Of a stretch of DNA of 64,000 nt, positions 16,001 to 28,562 are shown piece after piece (within the stretch, counting starts at the first letter, position 1; each line of letters starts with the position of its first letter). The notes under the pieces are model-generated. The model was not told where the DNA came from and did not search any database. It saw only the letters and a program-made list of their open reading frames with translations. Source of the stretch: Chrysogorgia sp. JL179-B06. Its lineage: Eukaryota > Cnidaria > Anthozoa > Scleralcyonacea > Chrysogorgiidae. The stretch is from NCBI GenBank assembly GCA_035772405.1, contig JAYKKM010000198.1:62001-126000 (forward strand), given 5' to 3'. Position numbers and translations under genes: made by a program.

Positions 16001-19000
16001 TACATTCGGACCGGTGATACATTCGGACCGGTGATACATTCGGACTGGTGATACATTCGGACCGGTGATACATTCGGACCGGTGATACATTCTCACCGGT
16101 GATACATTCTTACCGGTGATACATTCTTACCGGTGATACATTCGGAACGTTGATACATCCCGACCGGTGATACATTCTGACCGGTGATACATTCTGACCG
16201 GTGATACATTCTGACCGGTGATACATTCTGACCGGTGATACATTCTGACCGGTGATACACTCTGACCGGTGATACATCCCGACCGGTGATACAGTGATAC
16301 ATTCTGACCGGTGATACATTCTTACCGGTGATACATTCTGACCGGTGATACATTCTGACCGGTGATACATTCTGACCGGTGATACATTCTGACCGGTGAT
16401 ACATTCTGACCGGTGATACATTCTGACCGGTGATACATTCTGACCGGTGATACATTCCGACCGGTGATACATTCCGACCGGTGATACATTCCGACCGGTG
16501 ATACATTCTGACCGGTGATACATTCTGACCGGTGATACATCCCGACCGGTGATACATCCCGACCGGTGATACATTCTGACCGGTGATACATTCGGACCGG
16601 TGATACATTCTGACCGAGTGACCGGTGATATATTCTGACCGGTGATACATTCTGACCGGTGATACATTCTGACCGGTGATACATTCTGACCGGTGATACA
16701 TTCTGACCGGTGATACATTCCGACCGGTGATACATTCCGACCGGTGATACATTCTGACCGGTGATACATTCCGACCGGTGATACATTCCGACCGGTGATA
16801 CATTCTGACCGGTGATACATTCTGACCGGTAATACATTCTGACCGGTGATACATTCTGACCGGTGATACATTCTGACCGGTGATACATCCCGACCGGTGA
16901 CACATTCTGACCGGTGATACATTCTGACCGGTGATACATTCGGACCGGTGATACATTCTGACCGAGTGACCGGTGATATATTCTGACCGGTGATACATTC
17001 TGACCGGTGATACATTCTGACCGGTGATACATTCTGACCGGTGATACATTCTGACCGGTGATACATTCCGACCGGTGATACATTCCGACCGGTGATACAT
17101 TCTGACCGGTGATACATTCCGACCGGTGATACATTCTGACCGGTGATACATTCTGACCGGTGATACATTCTGACCGGTGATACATTCTGACCGGTAATAC
17201 ATTCTGACCGGTGATACATTCTGACCGGTGATACATTCTGACCGGTGATACATCCCGACCGGTGATACATTCTGACCGGTGATACATTCTGACCGGTAAT
17301 ACATTCTGACCGGTGATACATTCTGACCGGTGATACATTCTGACCGGTGATACATTCTGACCGGTGATACATTCTGACCGGTGATACATTCTGTGATACA
17401 TTCGGTGATACATTCTGACCGGTGATACATCCCGACCGGTGATACATCCCGACCGGTGATACATTCTGACCGGTGATACATCCCGACCCACCATACATTC
17501 TGACCGGTGATACATTCTGACCGGTGATACATTCCTACCGGTGATACATTCTGACCGGTGATACATTCTGACCGGTGATACATTCTGACCGGTGATACAT
17601 TCTGACCGGTGATACATTCTGACCGGTGATACATTCTGACCGGTGATACATTCTGTGATACATTCGGTGATACATCCCGACCGGTGATACATCCCGACCG
17701 GTGATACATTCTGACCGGTGATACATCCCGACCCACCATACATTCTGACCGGTGATACATTCTGACCGGTGATACATTCCTACCGGTGATACATTCTGAC
17801 CGGTGATACATTCTGACCGGTGATACATTCTGACCGGTGATACATTCTGACCGGTGATACATTCCGACCGGTGATACATTCGGACCGGTGATACATTCTG
17901 ACCGGTGATACATTCTGACCGGTGATACATTCGGACCGGTGATACATTCGGACCGGTGATACATTCGGACCGGTGATACATTCGGACTGGTGATACATTC
18001 GGACCGGTGATACATTCGGACCGGTGATACATTCTCACCGGTGATACATTCTTACCGGTGATACATTCTTACCGGTGATACATTCGGAACGTTGATACAT
18101 CCCGACCGGTGATACATTCTGACCGGTGATACATTCTTACGGTGATACATTCTGACCGGTGATACATTCTGACCGGTGATACATTCTGACCGGTGATACA
18201 CTCTGACCGGTGATACATCCCGACCGGTGATACAGTGATACATTCTGACCGGTGATACATTCTTACCGGTGATACATTCTGACCGGTTGATACATTCTGA
18301 CCGGTGATACATTCTGACCGGTGATACATTCTGACCGGTGATACATTCTGACCGGTGATACATTCTGACCGGTGATACATTCTGACCGGTGATACATTCC
18401 GACCGGTGATACATTCCGACCGGTGATACATTCCGACCGGTGATACATTCTGACCGGTGATACATTCTGACCGGTGATACATCCCGACCGGTGATACATC
18501 CCGACCGGTGATACATTCTGACCGGTGATACATTCGGACCGGTGATACATTCTGACCGAGTGACCGGTGATATATTCTGACCGGTGATACATTCTGACCG
18601 GTGATACATTCTGACCGGTGATACATTCTGACCGGTGATACATTCTGACCGGTGATACATTCCGACCGGTGATACATTCCGACCGGTGATACATTCTGAC
18701 CGGTGATACATTCCGACCGGTGATACATTCCGACCGGTGATACATTCTGACCGGTGATACATTCTGACCGGTAATACATTCTGACCGGTGATACATTCTG
18801 ACCGGTGATACATCCCGACCGGTGACACATTCTGACCGGTGATACATTCTGACCGGTGATACATTCCTACCGGTGATACATTCCTACCGGTGATACATTC
18901 TGACCGGTGATACATTCTGACCGGTGATACATTCTGACCGGTGATACATTCTGACCGGTGATACATCCCGACCGGTGATACATTCTGACCGGTGATACAT

Positions 19001-20951
19001 TCTGACCGGTGATACATTCGGACCGGTGATACATTCTGACCGAGTGACCGGTGATATATTCTGACCGGTGATACATTCTGACCGGTGATACATTCTGACC
19101 GGTGATACATTCTGACCGGTGATACATTCTGACCGGTGATACATTCCGACCGGTGATACATTCAGACCGGTGATACATTCTGACCGGTGATACATTCTGA
19201 CCGGGTGATACATTCGGACCGGTGATACATTCTGACCGAGTGACCGGTGATATATTCTGACCGGTGATACATTCTGACCGGTGATACATTCTGACCGGTG
19301 ATACATTCTGACCGGTGATACATTCCGACCGGTGATACATTCCGACCGGTGATACATTCTGACCGGTGATACATTCCGACCGGTGATACATTCTGACCGG
19401 TGATACATTCCTACCGGTGATACATTCCGACCGGTGATACATTCTGACCGGTGATACATTCTGACCGGTGATACATTCTGACCGGTAATACATTCTGACC
19501 GGTGATACATTCTGACCGGTGATACATTCTGACCGGTGATACATCCCGACCGGTGATACATTCTGACCGGTGATACATTCCTACCGGTGATACATTCCTA
19601 CCGGTGATACATTCCTACCGGTGATACATTCTGACCGGTGATACATTCTGACCGGTGATACATTCTGACCGGTGATACATTCTGACCGGTGATACATCCC
19701 GACCGGTGATACATCCCGACCGGTGATACATTCTGACCGGTGATACATTCTGACCGGTGATACATTCCGACCGGTGATACATTCTGACCGAGTGACCGGT
19801 GATATATTCTGACCGGTGATACATTCTGACCGGTGATACATTCTGACCGGTGATACATTCTGACCGGTGATACATTCTGACCGGTGATTACATTCTGACC
19901 GGTGATACATTCCGACCGGTGATACATTCCGACCGGTGATACATTCTGACCGGTGATACATTCCGACCGGTGATACATTCTGACCGGTGATACATTCTGA
20001 CCGGTGATACATGCTGACCGGTGATACATTCTGACCGGTAATACATTCTGACCGGTGATACATTCTGACCGGTGATACATCCCGACCGGTGATACATTCT
20101 GACCGGTGATACATTCTGACCGGTAATACATTCTGACCGGTGATACATTCTGACCGGTGATACATTCTGACCGGTGATACATTCTGACCGGTGATACATT
20201 CTGTGATACATTCGGTGATACATTCTGACCGGTGATACATCCCGACCGGTGATACATCCCGACCGGTGATACATTCTGACCGGTGATACATCCCGACCCA
20301 CCATACATTCTGACCGGTGATACATTCTGACCGGTGATACATTCCTACCGGTGATACATTCTGACCGGTGATACATTCTGACCGGTGATACATTCTGACC
20401 GGTGATACATTCTGACCGGTGATACATTCTGACCGGTGATACATTCTGTGATACATTCGGTGATACATCCCGACCGGTGATACATCCCGACCGGTGATAC
20501 ATTCTGACCGGTGATACATCCCGACCCACCATACATTCTGACCGGTGATACATTCTGACCGGTGATACATTCCTACCGGTGATACATTCTGACCGGTGAT
20601 ACATTCTGACCGGTGATACATTCTGACCGGTGATACATTCTGACCGGTGATACATTCCGACCGGTGATACATTCTGACCGGTGATACATTCTGACCGGTG
20701 ATACATTCTGACCGGTGATACATTCGGACCGGTGATACATTCGGACCGGTGATACATTCCGACCGATGATACATTCTGACCGGTGATACATTCTGACCGG
20801 TGATACATTCTGACCGGTGATACATTCTGACCGGTGATACATTCTGACCGGTGATACATCCCGACCGGTGATACATTCTGACCGGTGATACATTCTGACC
20901 GGTGATACATTCTGACCGGTGATACATTCGGACCGGTGATACATTCCGACC
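7081..20951. repeat. Satellite domain B (higher-order variant block)
   Basis: This part carries a unit with an extra partial repeat, GACCGAGTGACCGGTGATAT, near 7403, 7925, 8662, 10232, 10742, 10929, 11661, 13746, 14263, 15257, 16612, 16962, 18555, 19030, 19226 and 19789. It is not seen before 7403. Domain A type segments reappear near 12640-13100, which suggests a copied insert. The last unit ends at about 20951 and unique sequence starts at once. Confidence 0.65.
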
Positions 20952-22844
20952 ACCAGGAAAATGTTGAAATCTAAAGTCTCTGAAATTCATAATACTTCTG
21001 GTCAGCAGTCATCAATAACTAATGGACGAAGTACTTCATGAAATAAGTATCGAACTATTGACTCGACACGATTTTCCCTTACGATTGCCATCCTGCAATG
21101 ATATGGAATTTAAAAACTGCCTGATATCGAAGATGGACAAATATTCAATGTATAATATTATGGTCAAATAACTCTCACTTTCGGCGCCAAAACTGTGGGA
21201 CTTAGTCCCGCCTTTTTCCCACTTTAATAAAGTTGGGGGGCTTTAGCCCCCCTGCCCCCGCTTCCGCCGGCTATGATGAAAGAGGTCTATAATTATTCAA
21301 AGAATTAGAAAATGGCCAACCATATAGCCTGATGCAAACACGAGAGAGAGTATGGGAGAATTTGAAAGTTTATGCATTGAACCCGAGCCACAGGAGAGGG
21401 TTTACATAAGTACTTACTACTTTCAAATTCGACCAAACTCTCTCGAGTTAATAGGCGTACGAGACGGGGGGGGGGGGGGGGGGGTGCTGCAGCTCTATTC
21501 GGGCAAAAATGGTCTTGTCATTCGGGCAAAAAGGTTGACGTGATCATTTATTCGGGCAAGTTATGCTCAGCCCCCCTACAAAATTTTGCCTGTTTGCCTA
21601 TGCTCAAGTGTTTGCATCAGGTTATATAAACACAGTGTGTCTATTTTCTATTTCTTTTATAAAATAAGACAGGAAATATGCTGTGATGTCACAACCGTGT
21701 TTTTATAGCCTGATATAAACATGGTAACTGACCAATCACAGCGTGCGTAAGACATGACTTATTTTATTATAAATGAAACTTCACCAGATCTACATCATGG
21801 ATCCAATTTCAATCGGTTTTGATACATATGCAATTTAAAAACAAAATAACTTTTGTCATTCTTCGTTATAATTAGTTCTCAGTTTTCGCCCCCCCCCCCT
21901 GCGTCATGCAGGGGTGATTTGAAGAAGGCAGATTGCAACTACAGTATATTAGGAGACGCTGTTTCTCACGTTGTATTACCAATAAAATATTTAGCATTGT
22001 ACCCAACCCCAAAACAACAAAGATCCTAACCACCTGCCTAACAACTGCAATATGCATTCTGCAAATCACCCCCGTCTCACCCCTGCATCCAGACAAACAC
22101 AAACAACGCCATAATGCAACATTTTATTAATATAAAAAGTGTGTAAACATGCATAACAAATTTTAATTTTGAAAATGATTAACACTGAATATTTGTATGA
22201 TAATTTTAGATATTCAATTAGGTTGCCTATTTTACACAAAAAGTTTAAGCAAAAACTGTTTTAACAAAAGTTATGAATGAAGCATGATACTCTGATCAAT
22301 GTCGTAAAACATTACTATAAAAGTGCATGCAGGCATCAACAGTTTATGGCGTCAACTTGAACCAAACAATCTCTTCATTGCACTGAATGTACCACTGTCA
22401 ATATATAAGAAAAATAAATATTTTGTTAACAGTACTGTAGTTCAATGGAGATAGGAAAAATATTCACATTAGGCCATAAAAAAGTTTCTCATCACATTAA
22501 CAGGTTTAAAATGACCTGGCGACAAGGAAAAATTTTTAAGAATATTTTTTATTTAATTGTGTGAAGGGTGCATGGGATGGAATTGGGGTACTGAACGGGT
22601 GCAATGATAGATAGAATCAGTTTATAAATTACTCTGGTTTGTTAGACCACACAACCAATGGTCAGTGGCAATACATACCCTACTCAATTCATCAAGGATA
22701 TATAAAAGCTGAAAATTGCTAAATGTTTGGTGAAAATTGGAAATGACCCACACAGTGATGAGAAATATATATATATATATATATAGTTGGCCTTAGTAAA
22801 AATTAACTATTTTATCAAAAGTAATGTATCATCATCAAAGTTGA
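20952..22844. other. Gene-free flank of the satellite with small repeats
   Basis: I see no supportable exon here. The stretch holds a 19-base G run (21466-21484), an inverted pair around GCCTGATGCAAACAC at about 21326 and GTGTTTGCATCAGG at about 21608, and a diverged inverted repeat at about 21900-22090 (GGGGTGATTTG and CAAATCACCCC ends). A fragment around 22003 (ACCCCAAAACAACAAAG) recurs at about 39260, so part of it is a dispersed repeat. An AT microsatellite lies at about 22765-22785. Confidence 0.6.
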
Positions 22845-23493
22845 TCAGCCATACTCTGCTAATACTGCTATGAAAATTGTCTGACTGTTCTGATGATGTC
22901 TCGAAAAGAGTGGTATGTTAAGCAATTCCTGGGGTATGTTAAGCAATTCCTGGTTAGGGCAGTCACTGCCAGTCAGATCAAATTATGATATTTATGTAAA
23001 GTACAAAAGTCTGACAAAATAGTAAATTTATAAATTGAGAACATATAGCAGTCTGTATCACACATACCTTACAATACGCTCTAAGCTGGTTTGTTTTGTT
23101 TCAGAAGCTGTTGTTAAAAAGAAGAAATGTCAGAGTCATTCAAATACTGTAGAGCCAGATGAACATGCAATGGAGGAAGATGACACCTATGGGTATGTAC
23201 TGATTTATGTATTAATCATATTCATCAGACCTTCATCAGAGTAAGATGACAGTAATGACATTTAAGTATTAAACTTAAATTTATATCTGCTAGGAGTATT
23301 TAGGAAAAATAACACAATGTGACCACACATGGAATTTTGCAGTGTACAAAACTGACTATATAACATTGTTATTGCTTTCACAGTAAAATCTCTTTTCTCA
23401 ATTAATAAGAATTTATAGATAAATTTACTTGTGTGTGTTTTAAAAATTTTACATGTGATTTTTCATTAATTCTTCTCAAACAGTGTGAAATTT

Positions 23494-23532
<39 letters not shown>

Positions 23533-26500
23533 CAGTATAATATACAATGTACATAAACACTTATGAACAATCAAGTATTATTAATGGTCGAGCTATTACC
23601 TGCTTTTTCATCTGCTGGGCTAGCTAATTCTTGAAACCTTAACTGCTCTTGTAGATCTTGCTCCTGTACCTCATGACGATTTTTGTCCACGTACTCTGAC
23701 ACTAAAGCAAAAAAAACATATTTAAAATGCTCAATATTTTTATGAGGAACAATTAAAGACAGGACCGGATTAAGATTGCGTAAGGCCCGCGGCATATTTT
23801 CAGCCCGGGGCCCCTTGCCACTGTTGAGACCCCCAGCTCAGCGGTTTCATCATGAGTGCACAAGGGAAAATTGGACTTTGCTAAGAAAAAAGATTAATAT
23901 GACTTAAAAAGTCCCTGCTTAAAAAGTCCCCTCCCTTAAAAAGTCCCCTGCTTAAAAAGTCCCCTCCCTTAAAAAGTCTGTGCTTACCAGAGCTCGGCAC
24001 TTACTTTTTGTGCAAAGAGAAGGCGCGGGGCCCCCGGCATGCCGCTTCTGCCATTATAGGGTTAATCCGGCCCTTATTAAAGACCCAAAAGATTTTATAT
24101 ATTTCTTGACATTGGACCTTACATGCATGCTTCCACAAAGTTTAAGTTACCTGAGTATTTTCTCCTCTTTGAATTCTCCTAGAAAAAAGTGGAAAGTGGG
24201 TATTAACTTGTAAGATTTAACATGTACACACAACTTAACTCTTTAAGCCCCAGGAGTGATCAGCACCAAACATAGAGGTAATGAGAATAAAGGAAATGAT
24301 CACCAAAGGTGAACTGACGTGTTTGAAAACAACTTCTCCCAACTAGTACTATAAGAAATGTTTGGAGACCACTGAGGAGAATTTGTATGCTGATACTGTG
24401 GCTTAAAGCCGTTAAGAAGACCTTGATACCCATTTATGATGTACCTCACTTGGGATTTCGTTCTGTATTTTTCTCTTTTGACTATTTATTATAACAAGAT
24501 CAGAAGGCTCAGTTGATGTAGTCTTTTTGTAGGTTTTTCCATCTTCTCTTTCAACATCTTCTGAAGTCTCCTGTATTTCTTCAGATGAGCTGAAGTGCAG
24601 ACTTTTGTCGATACCATTGAGAATGGATAGAGACTAATTGAATGGAAAGACACATTATAAATTAATGACTATAAACTAAAAAGGAGACAACTATTTTTAC
24701 ACTGCCTCCATAACACAATGTCAGGTTCCAGAAAATATCCATACCCCCCACAGAAGGTCACTGGAAATTCTGAGGGGGGTCATGAGTAGCTCCTTTTCCA
24801 GTTAATACTAATGATGCATGCTGTTTTGAAAAAAACCTAAAGTTCCTGTCCATTAAGATGAGGTTATAACATCATATTAGCCTCCTCCGCAGGCAACTCT
24901 GTGGCTTCTTTTTCCCGAATCTATACTTCCCTGCAATCCCAGCCAAAACATTGCTTGCTCGCACAGCCTTGGAAGCGATTTGACTCGGAAAAAAGAAGTA
25001 AGCTTTAAAGTTTCTGTTTTAGCTTTGAGTTTGAACTCATCCCCAGACTCCCAGCAGTGTCTTGTTTTCATTGTCATCGAAAGTATGGAATCACAACCAC
25101 GAGAACAACAAAAAAGTTAAAAAAGTTGTTGAAGCCCCATAATTTTTGGTGTTTATGATCATAATGCTAGGTACAGGTAGGCATGGTCACAGACTTCAAA
25201 TACCTCACGTTTTGGCATGTGTGTAGCCTTTGAGTACAGCTGTCCCTCATCGCCTTACACCAGAGGTGATGAGGGATGGCTGTATTCTGGAAACATACCG
25301 GGGGTCACCACTCACCAAAGACCCCCGGAATGGCAATTCCTGAGAGGTGGGGGGTGAAAACCAAAATGTCTTCTGTGGGGGTATGGATATTTTCTGGAAC
25401 CACACAATTTATAACATGTATAGTCTATAGCTGTTTACCTGATTGTCGTCATTTTCCTCATTTTCAGATAGTCCTGAATCAGATACTAAAACGCAAAACA
25501 GAAAGAGAATTTAAAAATCAAGGAATGCACTGCATACATGAAAAACACTATGCTGAAGCAATTAAGTAAGAAACAAAAAGACAAAAATAAATGGGAAATG
25601 AATGAGTGCAGGATGGATATAGAAAGATGAATAGATAAGATGGATGAATTGTGCATGAACGAGCATGCAAATATCTTGTGAGTGAATGTCTGCATGAGTG
25701 GAAAAGTGCTTCAATGGATTTCAAACAAAATCATTGGTCAGCATGACTGCTACACAAAGTGTACACAAGATCAACTCAGACAATTATCTCCACCATTTTC
25801 AACAAGAAATAGTACTCACTATATTCTTCATCAGTCGTAATATCTCTCACAGCGCTGCCCTTGTCTTCAATGTAAAAACTGTGGACATATGGACAACACT
25901 CAAGCAATTTTTCATGCCTGTAAAATACCACCTTATCTGCAATTTCCCAGTTTTTCCTATCTGGTAAAGTGGTTAATGATAAAGTAACAGCAACAGATTG
26001 AATGGAAAGAGTTCATGTAGTCAACCTGGGAAGTGAACTAATTATTATTTTATGACACAGATTTATTTTAGTAAAACACTCAGTTTCTGATACTGCTGTG
26101 GGCTTAAAGTTTCTCGATGGAGCCCAGGAATTTCAAGCAACCAATCTGAAACGTTCCACATTTTCAGCTTTCATGAGGAGAAAGTTATTTTCAATCAGTG
26201 AAATTAAGTGCTAATTTATATGAACAAGATAAGTTTGGATTGATGCAGAGAAGCAACATCTAAAAATATCCTCACACAATAGCGCAATCTAATGACAACT
26301 CCCTGCACCATGTCGCTCTTATCACGTTTAAAAATTTTGTGATAATGCACACACAAGTTATCTAATATCAAGTGATCTAATTAAACTGGACATTCCAAGG
26401 CAATAAGCTCAGTAAGGTATACCAAAAAGATAGGTAGAGCTCATTCTGGTCTTGACCATCTTTGTCATGAAAGTTCCTTTAGCTTCACCAACCTTCAGCT

Positions 26501-28139
26501 TCACATAGTTCGATCACCATCGCATACCCACTTATTTTTCATTATTTTGTGTCTTATTCCCTGTTAAGAAATGGTTCATGGCTTGACATGCTCCTTCGAT
26601 CGAGTTATGGATGCAGTTGGGAAAGCAGTCACCAAACCAAAAATCATTTCTTAATTCTTTAATCTTTAATGATTTTTGCCTTGTGGGATCAACTGGTACA
26701 TGTGATAATTAACTTCATGCCAAAAGGATACAAGGATATACTGTCAAATTATTTGTTTTGATAGGCTGCAAATCTTCACTGGAAGTCAGCAATGCTATAA
26801 TTATTTTCTAGTAACAACAATAGACACTGTAAATTAATAATAGTTCCAGATCGACAACCTTTTGTGATGCTACATAGTCCAGGGTTCGATATTATTTTAT
26901 AGTTACCAGATGTTGAAACCTCATTACGGTAATCCCACCTGGATACCAGAGAAAATTGCTAAAATACCGATATATTCAGAAATTGCTCAAGTCAACAAAG
27001 TGGTAGACTGTAGACATGCAAGGTTGAATCTGCAGCCAGTAAGTCTATGTACTTTCAATTAACATCTGCATTCACTTTACTTACCAGTATGGTTGGTTAG
27101 GTGCAGATGGGGAGGTCACCGACTTACCAGGCACTTGTTAGTATTTGGATTCAGGTCAGAATGCCCTGTTGATCTGATCTGATCTGACCACCACTGTCTA
27201 CACAGCTCTATCACACCGATTTCATCAGTGGAAATAGCTTTTGATATAAAGGGAGAGATGGTGGGTATTTTTGCAATTTTCTTTACTTCTCGTCTGCCAC
27301 TGATACTCTGTTATGTCTTCGCTGTGCTGTCAGCGGGCGCAATGATCAGCCAAGCATGGTGTGCCTCTCATAATTATAACCACTCGCTCCAAGCCCTGCA
27401 TAGTTCATTAGTTGTTAACCTTGGTTATAATAACCTCATTAAATCTATATACTTTCAATAAGTAAATCTATATATACTTTCAATAATTAACTGGCCTTTT
27501 GATTAGCTACCAAGATATCACCATGGGCTGTATGGGTAGAGACAACATAACACATAAATTGGCTCCCTTCTGGATTACAGAAATCATTAATGTAGGTAAA
27601 GCCGCACTGCTTCTGCCTGTCGTGTTTACCTAACCATCCTCCCCAATTCAAGCCGTGCAACGGATTGATGACCAATCCCTTGAGACTCCGAAGACAAAGG
27701 TTTGGTGGCCATGTTGGTGCCACAAACAAAAGAAGTTAATGTTATTCTTTTGTTTAAGTTCCACCAACATGGCGGCCATGACGTAACGTAGTGCAAGTCA
27801 AGAATAAAGCATCGGTGCATGACAGATAAAGCATCGGTGACAGATATATAAAGCATCAATGCTTTTTCAAATGGTCCAAATCATTTGCAAAAGCAGGGTC
27901 CAACTTACTTCAATATCGTCTTGATTTTTGGTGAGGGTAATTGTTTGGCCATAATTACTACAAAATACGGAAATTGAGTTATTTCGGAAAAACGTCAAGA
28001 ACCACAAACAAAAAGTGAAAAAGTACCTTTGGCCAGGTCTTGGAGGCTTAACTAAATAAAGTTTAATCTTGAATATGGTGTCGTTCAATGTGATTAGCCT
28101 TACGTCAGGTTTTGGAAGTGAAAATGTATCGAGAAACAT
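22845..28139 (-). CDS. Unrecognised 199-residue nuclear-type protein, seven exons
   Basis: I do not recognise the family. Exons on the minus strand, 5' to 3': 28027-28139, 25820-25917, 25439-25485, 24445-24633, 24151-24178, 23600-23701 and 22845-22867 (the last and the 28-base exon are the least certain). All junctions are GT-AG and all phases agree, giving 600 bases. The N-terminal part (1-70) looks folded, with the run FKIKLYLVKPPRPGQR at the exon 1/2 join. Residues 72-86 are acidic (SDSGLSENEENDD). The middle is Ser/Thr/Glu-rich, and two basic clusters, KRK at 139-141 and KRRK at 153-156, look like a nuclear localisation signal. Residues 160-180 are a Glu/Gln-rich helix that could form a coiled coil. 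It starts 424 bases from COPS3 on the other strand, so the two probably share a promoter region. Confidence 0.6.
23105..23192 (+). CDS. Possible isolated exon, Lys-rich then acidic
   Basis: An open stretch is bounded by a good acceptor (TTTGTTTCAG) and a donor (GG/GTATGT). It reads as a lysine cluster (VVKKKKC) followed by acidic residues (MEEDDTY). It lies on the plus strand inside the last intron of the minus-strand unknown gene. I found no partner exons, so it may be an exon of an unseen transcript, a gene relic, or chance. Confidence 0.25.
23757..24076. mobile_element. Foldback element with CCGGATTAA ends
   Basis: The left end (GGACCGGATTAAG, then GGGGCC) is matched in reverse on the right (GGGGCCCC, then GGGTTAATCCGGCC), giving imperfect inverted ends of about 50 bases. 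The centre carries a short minisatellite of AAAAAGTCCCCTCCCTT and AAAAAGTCCCCTGCTT units at about 23905-23980. It lies in intron 5 of the unknown gene. No transposase is encoded, so it is a MITE-like element. Confidence 0.6.
24723..25402. mobile_element. Foldback element in intron 3 of the unknown gene
   Basis: GGTTCCAGAAAATATCCATA at 24723 is repeated in inverted orientation at the right end (TATGGATATTTTCTGGAACC, ending 25402); the arms continue past that for about 33 bases. A second short hairpin (TACAGCTGTCCCTCATC and GATGAGGGATGGCTGTA) lies inside at about 25236-25285. No coding capacity is seen. Confidence 0.7.
25918..28026. other. Intron 1 of the unknown gene, no exon seen
   Basis: About 2.1 kb between exons 1 and 2 of the minus-strand gene. 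It holds a hairpin at about 27707-27776 (CCATGTTGGTG and CACCAACATGG arms, ending in ATGGCGGCCATGACG), short direct repeats of AAAGCATCGGTG at 27800-27860, and AT-rich repeats at 27440-27490. I see nothing else in it. Confidence 0.5.
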
Positions 28140-28562
28140 AACTACGACTGTTTTCTACCCTGAACCATGAACTTTTGGTTCATCTCGGCTGTCAAAGACG
28201 GTAAAGTCGGTCATAATATTTATATATTATATAGAAAAACATGAAATGATATCATAATAGGCATATAATAATAGGCATACATGAAGTACCCATCATTGAA
28301 AATCTCACTCTGGTTGGCCGGCTTTGTTACCCACTGTCTGCTGACTATCTGTGACACTTGTGAAGAAACAGGACTTATATTCTATTTGAATTACATTTAT
28401 TAAATCAAACGTGTCTAGAAAGACCAAATGATAATAAGTTGAGGGTTTTTTCCAAGTTGTCAAGCTTTAAGGGTTTTATTTTAACCATTTTCTCTCTCAA
28501 TCTAAATGCCGTACGGAGGGCTAAAACCCGCGGTATTTTCCCCCCTCACAGCTCTCGCCAAC
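28140..28562. promoter_or_regulatory. Divergent intergenic region, likely bidirectional promoter
   Basis: The region separates the start codon of the unknown minus-strand gene (28139) from the COPS3 start (28563). Head-to-head spacing of about 420 bases fits a shared promoter. I see no clear TATA box, and no motif was identified with confidence, so this rests on gene arrangement. Confidence 0.45.

Larger units (their letters stand above)
1..20951. repeat. 17-bp satellite array (about 1,230 units)
   Basis: Head-to-tail copies of a 17-bp unit with consensus TTCTGACCGGTGATACA fill the first 21 kb without unique sequence. Variation is concentrated in the four bases before ACC (TCTG, TCCG, CCCG, TCGG, CCTA, CTTA, CTCA), while the CCGGTGATACA core is nearly fixed. 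Occasional indel units occur (for example a GTGATACAGTGATACA fusion and a CCCACCATACAT unit), and they recur at roughly kilobase spacing, which shows higher-order amplification. In the minus direction the consensus has no stop codon, so long methionine-rich open frames appear in all three minus frames with the same 17-residue peptide; I read these as a by-product and not as genes. The left end is outside the window. Confidence 0.98.

Noticed and set aside
1..20951. CRISPR array
   Set aside because: Units are tandem without unique spacers, the repeat is only 17 bp, and the window is eukaryotic.
97..20990. Dozens of long minus-strand open frames encoding MYHRSECITG-type repeats as genes
   Set aside because: They arise because the 17-bp unit has no stop in that direction. 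All three frames give the same peptide, unit indels do not respect frame, and no splice or promoter signal is seen.
21352..21543. Small open frame with a polyglycine run
   Set aside because: The glycines come from a 19-base G run; no splice or domain support.
28506..28562. Upstream in-frame Met for COPS3
   Set aside because: The extra 19 residues have no match to the family N-terminus, and the Met at 28563 gives the expected length.
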